A stretch of 53,276 nucleotides of DNA from the NCBI GenBank assembly GCA_937876985.1, contig CALEFT010000016.1:1-53276 (forward strand). Reading direction: 5' to 3'. The position numbers were made by a program, and so were the translations under genes. Numbering within the stretch: the first letter of the stretch is position 1; each line of letters begins with the position of its first letter. Source of the DNA: an uncultured Clostridia bacterium (GTDB taxonomy: Bacteria; Bacillota; Clostridia; Saccharofermentanales; Saccharofermentanaceae). Below, one piece after another: positions 1 to 7,680 of the stretch. Under the pieces are notes generated by a model, which saw nothing but the letters and a program-made list of their open reading frames with translations, was not told the DNA's origin and did no database searches.

Positions 1-5
1 TAACA

Positions 6-49
6 AGGGCTTATAGCCCTGGTGCAAACCACCCGTTCGACGGGTGGTT
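6..49. repeat. Pair of perfect palindromes at the left edge, possible end of an IS200/IS605-type element
   Basis: Two hairpin-forming palindromes lie side by side: AGGGCT-TAT-AGCCCT at 6-20, and AACCACCCG-TTCGA-CGGGTGGTT at 27-49, a 9-bp stem with a 5-nt loop. Subterminal palindromes of this kind are known at the ends of IS200/IS605 single-strand transposons. No transposase lies inside the window, so any element body would be to the left of base 1. A T-rich stretch follows near 64-71, so a rightward terminator is the main alternative. Confidence 0.35.
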
Positions 50-104
50 ATGATTGCCTTTCGCGTTTTTGTGGGATTGGATTAATTAGGCTCTTTTCAA
101 CTTC

Positions 105-137
105 AGAAGGCTGGCAACATATGTCACCAGCCCTTCT
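105..137. terminator. Imperfect hairpin downstream of the DHH gene
   Basis: AGAAGG-CTGG at 105-114 pairs with CCAG-CCCTTCT at 127-137, with a one-base bulge and a 12-nt loop. It lies about 30 bases beyond the stop of the leftward DHH gene. No clear T run follows on the minus strand, so it is a weak terminator or an RNA 3'-end stabiliser. Confidence 0.3.
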
Positions 138-167
138 AATTCATCTTCACATAATTAGTTCATTATC

Positions 168-1220
168 TTACAAATTCTCTATAAATCTCGTGATAATCTT
201 ATCAAATAACAGATTCTCCGCTTCCTCAATATCCTCAGATTCCTTAAGTCTATTAATCTCATCCTCTGTGAAAAGCATAACAACAGAATCCTTCGGCAAG
301 AAGCCGCCAGCCATGGAAGCGTGTCCTCCGCCACTACCGATATCCATCATTACCTTATTGATTAGATGTCCAACATTAATAGCCGATGTCTCAGAACGAA
401 CTGAGAATTTATATCCATTTTCGCGCATGCAGTATACTACGCTGATTTCTACTTCCTCGATGGAGAGAATGAAATCAGATAGAATCGCAATCAATGCGTC
501 TGGGCAGTTGAAGTCGACAAAAGTGAAGCCGATTCTGTTCTCGATTCGAATGTTTTTAATCGCCTCCGAGTACGCAAGAAGGTCGTCGAGATACATATTG
601 TTCGTGTCGAGAGCAACTAGCTGAGCTTGATTTGCAATCGGATGCAAAAAGGCAAACATCTCAATATCAAACGCTGTAACTCCACGAGTAAACTTTAGCG
701 TATCCATCTTAAGACCGTAAAGAAGTGCCGTAGCAGTCTTTTCTGTAGGAACAAGACCTAGGTCGATAAAATATTTTGTAACCAAGCTTGAGCAGGCACC
801 GACAATTTCAATGTGCTCATATTCGTAGTCTCCATCAACAAAAATCGGATGATGGTCAACAACAGCCAATTCTCGACCAATGATGTCGTCAATATTCGCG
901 TTACCCTTCTGTGAATCCACGCAAATTACAACATCCTCGCCATCAAGCTCAGAAGCAATTTCAGAAACACTATACATCTCTATTTCCATCACATCTGCCA
1001 TACGACGAGTAGAATATCTTCCAAGCTCACCTTGATAGCAAATTTTGCTATTAATTCCAAAATGCTTCAAAATCTCCTGAAGTCCAAGTGCAGAACCAAC
1101 TGCGTCTGCATCTGGGAAATTATGAGTCTGCAAAAATACATCATGAATCTGCTTCGAAAAATCATCCTTATCAAAGCACTCTCCACGTAAGACTTCAACC
1201 AACTTATTAATGTCACACAT
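168..1220 (-). CDS. DHH-family phosphoesterase (NrnA / pAp-phosphatase-like)
   Basis: A 350-residue cytoplasmic protein of the DHH/DHHA1 superfamily, whose bacterial members degrade nanoRNA, pAp or cyclic dinucleotides using two metal ions. The metal motifs are visible in order: HNFPDADAVGS (residues 33-43, first His and Asp ligands), CVDS (100-103), the signature VDHHP (121-125), and a glycine-rich GSGGGH near residue 297 belonging to the DHHA1 substrate domain. The length is close to that of NrnA. The start has an excellent upstream AAAGGGGGAG site. No membrane or PAS/GGDEF segments are seen, so this is not a GdpP-type c-di-AMP phosphodiesterase. It is the last gene of the leftward block and may have its own promoter. 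The family is certain; the exact substrate is not. Confidence 0.85.
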   Translation of the reverse strand: MCDINKLVEVLRGECFDKDDFSKQIHDVFLQTHNFPDADAVGSALGLQEILKHFGINSKICYQGELGRYSTRRMADVMEIEMYSVSEIASELDGEDVVICVDSQKGNANIDDIIGRELAVVDHHPIFVDGDYEYEHIEIVGACSSLVTKYFIDLGLVPTEKTATALLYGLKMDTLKFTRGVTAFDIEMFAFLHPIANQAQLVALDTNNMYLDDLLAYSEAIKNIRIENRIGFTFVDFNCPDALIAILSDFILSIEEVEISVVYCMRENGYKFSVRSETSAINVGHLINKVMMDIGSGGGHASMAGGFLPKDSVVMLFTEDEINRLKESEDIEEAENLLFDKIITRFIENL

Positions 1221-1246
1221 AGTTATCTCCCCCTTTAACCATTCAC

Positions 1247-1252
1247 ATTATA
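1247..1252 (-). promoter_or_regulatory. Candidate -10 box for the DHH gene
   Basis: On the minus strand the hexamer TATAAT sits about 27 bases upstream of the start codon, between the zinc-ribbon gene and the DHH gene. No good -35 box is visible, so this is a weak call. Confidence 0.35.
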
Positions 1253-1318
1253 TGTATGATTAGCATCTAATAAGCATCCTAGTCCAACCATTCTTACACC
1301 ATTTCTGTTACCGTACTA

Positions 1319-1573
1319 TCAGAACAGTGGCGAAGCAAGCCACAAAATCAAAGCAATTATCCAGAAAGTCATCACTACAATAACTAGTCCGCGCCAAAGA
1401 ATCGTCAGCACCTTCTTAATCTTACTCCACATTAGTCGCCTATCTTCCTTGGCTCTTTCTTCTGGCGACAGCATTTGCTTCGAGCTCGTCACCGCCTTGT
1501 ACATATAATATCCGCAGCTAGAACAAATCGTTCTGCTCTTGTCATTTTCTGCGTTGCATCTAGGACATCTCAT
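1319..1573 (-). CDS. Small zinc-ribbon membrane protein
   Basis: An 84-residue protein. It begins MRCPRCNAE and continues CSSCGYY, giving two CxxC pairs (C3/C6 and C17/C20) typical of a zinc ribbon. A basic linker follows, then one strongly hydrophobic segment at about residues 57-80 near the C terminus. The expected topology is a cytoplasmic zinc ribbon tethered to the membrane by a tail anchor. It lies between hemZ and the DHH gene on the same strand. Such proteins are common in Clostridia and have no established function; I do not recognise a named family. Confidence 0.7.
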   Translation of the reverse strand: MRCPRCNAENDKSRTICSSCGYYMYKAVTSSKQMLSPEERAKEDRRLMWSKIKKVLTILWRGLVIVVMTFWIIALILWLASPLF

Positions 1574-1634
1574 ATTTGCTCTCCTTTACCACTACATTAT
1601 AGTAATCATATCTAACCAATCTAAATCTAAGAAG

Positions 1635-3080
1635 TTAATTTTCTTTTGCATTCTCTCCGCCTAGCTCGAAAAACATAGTCTTCTTCTTAATCATCTCGTC
1701 TACATTTGTAATGTATCCAATTGCATCCTTTATGCAGGGACACCTCTCGACACGTCCTTCATCAAAACATCTCTTGCTCATAGCCCCAGCACCAATTGCT
1801 AACACATCACGTTCGTCGCTCATCATCGCGACATTGTATTTGCACTCGTGCTTTTCGAGAGAGAAGCCGACATTCTCTAAACCAAGTCTTGTGTCCTTCT
1901 GCCTATACAAATAGTACGGAGCATATCCGAAATTTGCTAAGTGCTCGTAAGCCTTGCTTAGTACACCATCAAGCTCATCTGCGCCATCACCTAGGACCTC
2001 TGCGCGGCTTAGTGCGGCGCGCCTTTTCTTATAGATTGTATGAATAGTAATGTTCTCTGGCTTAAGATTGCAAAGCTTATCTATCGACTCAAGTAGCTCC
2101 TCCGGCCTATCCTCATTAAGTCCAGCAATAAGGTCCATATTAATCTCGAAGCCAAGACTTCGCGCAAACTCAAAGACCTTAACGACATCCGCCACGGTGT
2201 GTTTTCTATTATAACGAGCTAGCGTCTCATCGCACATCGTCTGAGGATTGATGCATATTCTTTTGACACCGGAAACCTTCATCGCCTGAAGCTTCGCCAA
2301 AGTAATCGTATCTGGACGACCAGCTTCTACAGTAAACTCAAGCTCATCCTCATTATTTGCCACGAGATATGTCTTTATCGCACCCATCACCTTTGCAAAG
2401 TTTTCTTCGTCAAAAACCGTTGGCGTGCCACCACCAAAATATATCGTGCCAATTTGTTTGCCACTTTCCCTAATCGCACTTCCAATCTCAGAAATCTCTT
2501 TGCAAAGAGCATCTGCATATGCTGGAAGCTTATCTAGGTGCTTTACTGCATCCATCGCGATAAACGAGCAATATGCGCACCTGCTCGGACAGAAAGGCAC
2601 ACCAACATACACATTAAGCTTATCCTTGGAAACCGTCTTAAGAATTCTATTCTCCGCGAGCGAAGTCTCTACTGCAAGCCTTGCCTTATCTTGTCTAACA
2701 AAAAACTTCTCTTGAAGCAATTTGCTATCAAATCCACATTGTCTCGCGACCAAAGTCGGCCTGATCCCAGTAAGACTTCCCCATGGAAGTTCTTTTCCAA
2801 GTAACCTCGATAGAGCCAAATATAATTGACGCTTCGTTTCTCTCTTATAATCTAACTTCGCTGAATATTCATCACCTAATATATCGATATCTCTATTTAC
2901 AACACTTGTTCTTACTTTCCCATCTTCATACACACTAACAATCTCAATGTCGTCGCCTATGCCTAGTTTCCCACGCACAACCGACTCATCTTTATCCTCC
3001 GATATAATCGCGCCAAAAACTCTAAGCACATCACCAACGCCATAAAAATTCTCGTGCCCAACGAGCTTTACACTTATCAC
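1635..3080 (-). CDS. hemZ: HemZ-type radical SAM protein (oxygen-independent coproporphyrinogen III oxidase family)
   Basis: A 481-residue radical SAM protein. The cluster motif C-x3-C-x2-C is at C164, C168 and C171 (VPFCPSRCAYCSF). It is followed by YFGGGTPT, the second glycine-rich SAM motif of the HemN/HemZ family. The N-terminal extension of about 150 residues and the segment LPWGSLTGIRPT at about 98-109 distinguish HemZ from HemN/HemW. The family is assigned to anaerobic conversion of coproporphyrinogen III in heme synthesis, but no other heme genes are in this window, so the in vivo role is uncertain. Start: GTG directly abutting the stop of the upstream DUF3810 gene, with GGAGG ten bases upstream, which implies translational coupling. 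Confidence 0.85.
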   Translation of the reverse strand: MISVKLVGHENFYGVGDVLRVFGAIISEDKDESVVRGKLGIGDDIEIVSVYEDGKVRTSVVNRDIDILGDEYSAKLDYKRETKRQLYLALSRLLGKELPWGSLTGIRPTLVARQCGFDSKLLQEKFFVRQDKARLAVETSLAENRILKTVSKDKLNVYVGVPFCPSRCAYCSFIAMDAVKHLDKLPAYADALCKEISEIGSAIRESGKQIGTIYFGGGTPTVFDEENFAKVMGAIKTYLVANNEDELEFTVEAGRPDTITLAKLQAMKVSGVKRICINPQTMCDETLARYNRKHTVADVVKVFEFARSLGFEINMDLIAGLNEDRPEELLESIDKLCNLKPENITIHTIYKKRRAALSRAEVLGDGADELDGVLSKAYEHLANFGYAPYYLYRQKDTRLGLENVGFSLEKHECKYNVAMMSDERDVLAIGAGAMSKRCFDEGRVERCPCIKDAIGYITNVDEMIKKKTMFFELGGENAKEN

Positions 3081-4265
3081 TTAAATCTCGCCTCCACTTA
3101 CATAGGTATAGTAAAACTCGACATAGCAATTCGTATCAACATTATAAGTCTCCGTGCCGCCCTCTTGTCCATTGCTCTCTAGAAAAGCATCATTTGCAGC
3201 CTCAGACACAGTATTTATCGCCCTCGATAGTGCATCCCACCTATTGTCCACATCAAGCCAGTACGCATACTCCGCCTGCGTATCAATTCTTACCGGAGTA
3301 TAAGCATATGTCGTCATATAAGAAATATCTCCCGTAAGCGCCACCATACTCAAAAAAATCTCATGGTAACCAGCATATCTAAACTCCGGCTCATTAGAAC
3401 AAATGCACGCAAGCGTCGCGATTAAATTTGCATCGTATTCTCTCGCATATCCTCTCACATGCGCAATCTCGTGGCACAAGGTACTCGGAAAACTTATCGG
3501 CATCATATTGTCCACATTAATATTCGCTTCTCCCAAGAAAGGATCATACACGCCAACAATATGCGTCTGACTCCATAGTGAGCTAAGCATCACAGGCTTC
3601 GCATTAACTGGAAAAAAATTCATCTCCAATCCAAACGCATCGCCAACTTCACCTAACAAAACATCTGCGTGCTCCGCCGCCTCATAGAAATTCATCGACA
3701 TATGCGAAGCCCCATTAAAATCCTCACCAAGCTCCGCTCTTGCCTCAACCATATTCGAAAAGGCCCATTCCATCACAGCATAAACCTCTTCGATGCTTCG
3801 TTCTCTATTTGTGTCTATTTGCAGTCTTTTCGCAGCAGGCGTCCTCTTGTACGCTATGCCATGTGCCGCCTGGAAAACTACACCCAAAATACATGCCATA
3901 ATAAGACAATTCTTCGCCCACTTCCACATGCGAATCAAAGCCTTGCGGTCATCTCTTATTGCAAGCCTTATCAAGCTTATAATCTTCACGATCACAAAGA
4001 TAAACGCACTTATTCCGCCAACTACCACTATCATTTCCGTCACAGAGAAATAAAATAGCGAATTCCACCAACTGAGCAGCAAATAAACATATGGGAAAAC
4101 GTCTCGGCAATAGGTATCCGCCATTTTTCTTGTAAAGAAATCCATTTGAGGGAATCTTAGAATAAAAACGAGTAGCAAAACCAAAGCTAATATCGCTACT
4201 ATCCTAAGCGACCAATTAGCAATGTTTTTTCTTCTTAATGCTTTGCTTTTCGCAAATCTCCTCAT
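3081..4265 (-). CDS. DUF3810-type membrane protein, putative zinc metallopeptidase
   Basis: A 394-residue protein with three predicted membrane helices near residues 20-37, 74-100 and 118-135, then a large, probably extracytoplasmic domain. It carries HEIAH at residues 265-269 with a downstream glutamate at E276 (REYDAN), matching the HExxH...E zincin arrangement of DUF3810 proteins. This implies a membrane-anchored peptidase, but its substrate is unknown. The gene sits between the acyltransferase (12-base gap) and hemZ (no gap), so it is co-transcribed with both. Confidence 0.75.
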   Translation of the reverse strand: MRRFAKSKALRRKNIANWSLRIVAILALVLLLVFILRFPQMDFFTRKMADTYCRDVFPYVYLLLSWWNSLFYFSVTEMIVVVGGISAFIFVIVKIISLIRLAIRDDRKALIRMWKWAKNCLIMACILGVVFQAAHGIAYKRTPAAKRLQIDTNRERSIEEVYAVMEWAFSNMVEARAELGEDFNGASHMSMNFYEAAEHADVLLGEVGDAFGLEMNFFPVNAKPVMLSSLWSQTHIVGVYDPFLGEANINVDNMMPISFPSTLCHEIAHVRGYAREYDANLIATLACICSNEPEFRYAGYHEIFLSMVALTGDISYMTTYAYTPVRIDTQAEYAYWLDVDNRWDALSRAINTVSEAANDAFLESNGQEGGTETYNVDTNCYVEFYYTYVSGGEI

Positions 4266-4277
4266 ACGCCCTCTCTA

Positions 4278-5066
4278 TTAAATTAATCCCAAAGTCTTAA
4301 GCAAAACCAACATCAGCAACAAAACTGGCTGATGAACAATATAAACTACTAAAGAATATCTTCCAAGGAACTCAATTGGCCTTGTGACCTTTCTAAGTTT
4401 CTCCGGAGCATTCGGCCACAAGCTGCGCTTCTCGGAATAACACAGCATTCCAATCACTGCGCCAACCATAAATACACCAAGCCAAGGAAATATCGGCATA
4501 TAATCAGCCATACTCAGAATGTTGTCACCTAGAATCCCAAAAGGAATCAAAAAATCACCTTCAACCGCTCCTCTTAACGCACCAATCTCTTGTCCAATTA
4601 GAATTATCCAAAGTCCAATAATACCAACAACCGCTGCAGTTTGATTTACACTCGCATTTGTCTTAATTCGAATCCAATTTACAAGTCCAAGCACAATAAT
4701 TCCCAAAGTCACAAGATGCAATACATTAAAGATAATTAGACAATCAAACCCTAAGCTCGTTGCAACATATGTAATAATTGTAAGTCCTACCGCGCATATT
4801 CCAATCTTCAATGCCCTTTTAACATAGCTTCTAGTAAACGAACAGCAAATTCCTGACACACCAACAAACGCCACCAGATTTAGTGTCTTGGCAAAAACAT
4901 CATAAGAATCTTCAATCATGAACCTTAGAACCTTCCAGCCAAACAAATAATTTGCATCCCACATAAAGTGATATAGCACCATGAAAATAATAGCTATTCC
5001 ACGAACCAAATCCAGCTCGAAAGCCCTCTGTCTCAAATCTTTACCCGAAGTCTTGCTCATCTCCAT
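4278..5066 (-). CDS. DUF1624 / heparan-alpha-glucosaminide N-acetyltransferase-like membrane protein
   Basis: An integral membrane protein of about 262 residues with roughly seven hydrophobic helices. The opening segment has the pattern RAFELDLVRGIAIIFMVLYH, typical of membrane acyltransferases of the DUF1624/YeiB group; the His in this helix is the expected acyl-transfer residue. Family members are thought to transfer acyl groups across the membrane to sugars or envelope polymers; the acceptor here cannot be told. An in-frame ATG five codons upstream overlaps the pantothenate kinase gene but lacks a ribosome site. The ATG at 5066 has GAGG nine bases upstream, overlapping the kinase stop, so I chose it. 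Confidence 0.7.
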   Translation of the reverse strand: MEMSKTSGKDLRQRAFELDLVRGIAIIFMVLYHFMWDANYLFGWKVLRFMIEDSYDVFAKTLNLVAFVGVSGICCSFTRSYVKRALKIGICAVGLTIITYVATSLGFDCLIIFNVLHLVTLGIIVLGLVNWIRIKTNASVNQTAAVVGIIGLWIILIGQEIGALRGAVEGDFLIPFGILGDNILSMADYMPIFPWLGVFMVGAVIGMLCYSEKRSLWPNAPEKLRKVTRPIEFLGRYSLVVYIVHQPVLLLMLVLLKTLGLI

Positions 5067-5070
5067 GTTT

Positions 5071-5898
5071 TTACGCCTCATCTAAACTCGATGCAATGCA
5101 GCTTCCAATCGCTGTCGCATATTGCGCATCTTCAGAAATAATAAAATTCATATTATACAGCTCACCAAAAGCTCCAATTATCTCCTTACATTGCTTCAAA
5201 GCTGATAGCTGCCCCGTAAGCACAATATCCTTAAGTCCACAATTCCTTGCCGCGAGCACCGACATAGTTCCAATCGCCTGATAAACCGTATTAAAAACAC
5301 CAAGCACCATATCTTCCTTCGACAAATCGTCATTCACCTTACCAAAATTCGACGCCGTAATATTCATCGGAAGCCCTGGAATCTCGCTTTTTGAAATATC
5401 TCCAATCGTCAAATCGACATTAAGCAAATCGCCTCCCTCAGCAAATTCCGACAGCTTCACCGCATCATCGACATGAATCAAAGCATTCGACAGCCCGACA
5501 AGCGTACCACCGCCAACACCAGAACCAATCAGATGCCTAACCTTCTCATAGCTCGCATCCAAATAAGCCGTTCCCGTCCCCATGCTTACAACAACCGCAT
5601 GGTCAAGTCCAGACAAATATAGTCCACCAAGCCCCGTCGCCAAAAACTCTGTCACAACAACCGTCTTAATCCCAAGAAGTGGCCCAGCCGGGAAACTTGC
5701 TCCAACACCAGTAATGTTCACCTGGCTCACATCGCCAATCTGCCAACCATTCTCATCAATCAGCCTTCCAAGCGCACCAAAAGCACTCGTCACCGGATCC
5801 GTCGCCCTCACCGTGCACTTCGCCAAAATCTTCTTATCCCTCATCGCAACAATCTTTGTCATACTGCCGCCAACATCTAGTCCAACAACAATTCCCAT
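5071..5898 (-). CDS. coaW: Type II pantothenate kinase (CoaW-like)
   Basis: A protein of about 275 residues with the sugar-kinase/ASKHA fold. It has an N-terminal phosphate loop GLDVGGSMTKI, then SMGTGTA, GSGVGGGTL and the segment IPGLPMNITASNFGKV, which closely resembles the IPG...TAANFG region of staphylococcal CoaW. It phosphorylates pantothenate in the first step of coenzyme A synthesis. An in-frame ATG 11 codons upstream exists, but the chosen ATG has GGAG eight bases upstream and starts at the fold's first strand (MGIVVGLDVGG), matching the usual length. It leads the leftward block that continues into the acyltransferase gene. A copy of the dispersed CTCGAAAAG word lies in its 5' untranslated region at 5916-5924. 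Confidence 0.85.
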   Translation of the reverse strand: MGIVVGLDVGGSMTKIVAMRDKKILAKCTVRATDPVTSAFGALGRLIDENGWQIGDVSQVNITGVGASFPAGPLLGIKTVVVTEFLATGLGGLYLSGLDHAVVVSMGTGTAYLDASYEKVRHLIGSGVGGGTLVGLSNALIHVDDAVKLSEFAEGGDLLNVDLTIGDISKSEIPGLPMNITASNFGKVNDDLSKEDMVLGVFNTVYQAIGTMSVLAARNCGLKDIVLTGQLSALKQCKEIIGAFGELYNMNFIISEDAQYATAIGSCIASSLDEA

Positions 5899-5972
5899 CC
5901 GTATCTCTCCTCTCCCTCGAAAAGAATTCATTCACAAAACACATTCTACCTCATTCCTCCATAAAAAACAAA

Positions 5973-5994
5973 AACCTCGCATTTCTGCGAGGTT
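5973..5994 (-). terminator. Terminator of the type IV pilus operon
   Basis: AACCTCGCA-TTTC-TGCGAGGTT forms a perfect 9-bp stem. On the minus strand it is followed by a T-rich run (TTTTTGTTTTTTAT). It lies 20 bases beyond the stop of the last prepilin gene. The other strand also has a T-rich tail, so it may act in both directions. Confidence 0.8.
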
Positions 5995-6014
5995 TATTAT
6001 TACTTACTTATTAA

Positions 6015-6521
6015 TTAATAATTTGAGAATTGAAGTGATTGAACACTATCAACGCCTGCGCAATTTGCAGGATTCATATGTGGAATATAGACTGTTCCTG
6101 CATCTTCATAAATGAAATCACCTGTAGAATGAGAATAATATAAAAATCTATACTCTATAACTCCTGGTGTATAAATCGAATAGAATGGCAAAACATCCCA
6201 AGTTTGCACTCCAGATGGCTCTGCAAAATAATCATCAACTGGAATTAATGGAGAACCATTAAGTGTTAGAACACCATTACTAACAGAGATAATCTGATCT
6301 CCAGAACCGATAGTCTTTGCATTCATTAATTTAGTCTCAAATGCTAGTCTATTTGCATATGCGTAATCTACAATATCATTTTGTCTAAATACTGCTCTAT
6401 TAGCACTGGTAATTGTGACGATCAACATAACCACACAAGGCATTACAATCATCATAATCGCGATGGCCAACATAAGTTCAACCAAAGTAAACGCTTTTTT
6501 TGTTTTTGAAATCTTTCTCAT
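6015..6521 (-). CDS. Type IV minor prepilin (prepilin-type N-terminal cleavage/methylation domain)
   Basis: A 168-residue prepilin. A basic leader ends KKA, then FTLVELMLAIAI begins the hydrophobic helix, giving cleavage between A10 and F11 and Glu at mature position 5. The -1 residue is alanine rather than glycine, as in the 171-residue neighbour. The C-terminal domain of about 120 residues holds one Cys near its end (C154) and no recognisable fold. It is the last gene of the operon, 12 bases after the preceding prepilin and just before the terminator. The position suggests a minor pilin used in initiation or at the tip. Confidence 0.85.
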   Translation of the reverse strand: MRKISKTKKAFTLVELMLAIAIMMIVMPCVVMLIVTITSANRAVFRQNDIVDYAYANRLAFETKLMNAKTIGSGDQIISVSNGVLTLNGSPLIPVDDYFAEPSGVQTWDVLPFYSIYTPGVIEYRFLYYSHSTGDFIYEDAGTVYIPHMNPANCAGVDSVQSLQFSNY

Positions 6522-6533
6522 ATAACTCCTCCA

Positions 6534-7049
6534 TTAACTTGGCGAGTAATCGCGATATCCGCAAGCATCACGCTCTGAACAAAACCATGTTAGTTCTCTA
6601 TAGCCATTATCAAAGTTTTCTTCTAATCTCATAGTGTCTGTTCTATGACAGTTTGGACACTCTGGCAAAGAATATGTAATTGCTTCTCTAGAAATAGAGT
6701 GTGGTTGTTGCTCATAGTATCCATTATTAAATTCATTAATACCACTTGTATAATATGAAATATCGTGTGAATATCTTAAATCAATGGATTGAGCATTAAC
6801 ACCAGAAATAGTCATTGTAAAAGTTCCATCCGCTGCTTGATAAGATCTATTTTGAGCTGCATTCAACGTGTTATTAATTCTTTTCCTGTTAAAATTACCA
6901 TATCCTCTCATCAAAGATGTATTATGAGAGTACTGAAGTGTAGACATAAACCCTTGCATAATCATAGTCGATGCTGTAAGAAGTATAGCAACCGCTAGAA
7001 TTACTTCTAACAACGTAAATGCCTTTTTATTCTTATTAATTATTTTCAT
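6534..7049 (-). CDS. Type IV minor prepilin with C-terminal cysteine pairs
   Basis: A 171-residue prepilin. The leader ends KKA and the mature part begins FTLLEVILAVAI (cleavage after A10, Glu at +5). After the helix comes a domain of about 80 residues, then a C-terminal segment with C131-x2-C134 (CPNC), C157 and C163 (ACGY). This spacing, C-x2-C-x22-C-x5-C, resembles a zinc ribbon or two disulfides; the metal reading is an inference. It lies 9 bases after the 71-residue prepilin and 12 bases before the 168-residue one, in the same leftward operon. Confidence 0.85.
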   Translation of the reverse strand: MKIINKNKKAFTLLEVILAVAILLTASTMIMQGFMSTLQYSHNTSLMRGYGNFNRKRINNTLNAAQNRSYQAADGTFTMTISGVNAQSIDLRYSHDISYYTSGINEFNNGYYEQQPHSISREAITYSLPECPNCHRTDTMRLEENFDNGYRELTWFCSERDACGYRDYSPS

Positions 7050-7058
7050 AATACCTCC

Positions 7059-7274
7059 TTAATGAAATCCCGCAGCTTGCAATTGTTGTTCGGAATTCTC
7101 AAATTCTTGTTCCATTGTATCAACACCACCTGAAATGTCTTCAGCTGCTGCATCTGATCGTCCTAATATTTCTGATACATTCAAAGCAACTGTAGCAAAC
7201 AGAAGCAAAAGAATTGCAACAACTAGGATTATCTCTACAAGAGTAAAACCATTCTTTTTCATTATTACTTTCAT
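7059..7274 (-). CDS. Short type IV prepilin (about 62 mature residues)
   Basis: A 71-residue prepilin. The leader MKVIMKKNG is cut before FTLVEIILVVAI. The rest of the mature protein is essentially a continuation of the N-terminal helix with an acidic, Gln/Glu-rich tail, and no globular domain. An in-frame GTG five codons upstream is unlikely: the chosen ATG has GGAGG eight bases upstream. A promoter-like sequence precedes it (7309-7337), so it may be the first gene of a three-gene minor-pilin transcript and also receive read-through from the major-pilin gene. Confidence 0.8.
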   Translation of the reverse strand: MKVIMKKNGFTLVEIILVVAILLLLFATVALNVSEILGRSDAAAEDISGGVDTMEQEFENSEQQLQAAGFH

Positions 7275-7308
7275 CTTGTAAACCTCCACATGTGGTGAAT
7301 CGCATTAC

Positions 7309-7337
7309 ATTATATCATCGTTTTTTTATAATTTCTA
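7309..7337 (-). promoter_or_regulatory. Promoter candidate for the minor-pilin genes
   Basis: On the minus strand, -10 TATAAT lies at 7309-7314 and a weak -35 TAGAAA at 7332-7337, with 17 bp between. The -10 region shares the 13-base string ATGATATAATGTA with the upstream pilin promoter at 7639-7666, which strengthens the call. Confidence 0.6.
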
Positions 7338-7349
7338 CTTTTAATTAAA

Positions 7350-7378
7350 TAAGGGGGGAGAAAATCTCTCCCCCCTTA
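7350..7378 (-). terminator. Strong intra-operon terminator after the major-pilin candidate
   Basis: AAGGGGGGAGA at 7351-7361 pairs with TCTCCCCCCTT at 7367-7377 around a 5-nt loop, a very GC-rich 11-bp stem. On the minus strand it is followed by an A/T-rich stretch. It lies 20 bases after the 64-residue pilin stop and upstream of the next promoter, so it should give the pilin its own abundant short mRNA with limited read-through. Confidence 0.75.
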
Positions 7379-7397
7379 AATTATTTAATCACATAGA

Positions 7398-7592
7398 TTA
7401 AACTGGAATCTGATTAACAATAGAGTTAACCTGGCTGTTGTGCTTATCGAGAGCAGATGTAGCCTTACGAGCCTTATCAAGGTATGTACCGATACCCATT
7501 AGCATAGCTGCAGCAAGGATGCAAATGATAGCTACAACGAGAACCATCTCTACGAGTGTGAAACCCTTCTTGGACTTTGAAATCTTCTTCAT
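7398..7592 (-). CDS. pilA: Very short type IV pilin, candidate major pilin
   Basis: A 64-residue prepilin: leader MKKISKSKKG, then FTLVEMVLVVAIICILAAA, giving a mature protein of only 54 residues that is almost entirely the N-terminal helix (GIGTYLDKARKATSALDK follows). It resembles the helix-only pilins of Geobacter, but has just two aromatic residues (F1 and one Tyr), so conductivity is not suggested. Evidence for high expression: its own near-consensus promoter, a strong GGAGG site seven bases from the ATG, a strong terminator behind it, and a more restricted codon choice than its neighbours. The major-pilin role is inferred from these signals. Confidence 0.8.
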   Translation of the reverse strand: MKKISKSKKGFTLVEMVLVVAIICILAAAMLMGIGTYLDKARKATSALDKHNSQVNSIVNQIPV

Positions 7593-7638
7593 GATAATTT
7601 CCTCCTGAAAAAATATTTTTTATTGAGTTTGTAACTAC

Positions 7639-7666
7639 ATTATATCATGTTATTTCCATAATGCAA
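7639..7666 (-). promoter_or_regulatory. Near-consensus vegetative promoter of the short pilin gene
   Basis: On the minus strand, -35 TTGCAT (7661-7666), a 16-bp spacer and -10 TATAAT (7639-7644) lie about 45 bases upstream of the pilin start codon. It resembles a standard sigma-A promoter and separates this gene from the pilB-pilO transcript. Confidence 0.8.
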
Positions 7667-7680
7667 TACTTTTTTTCAAA

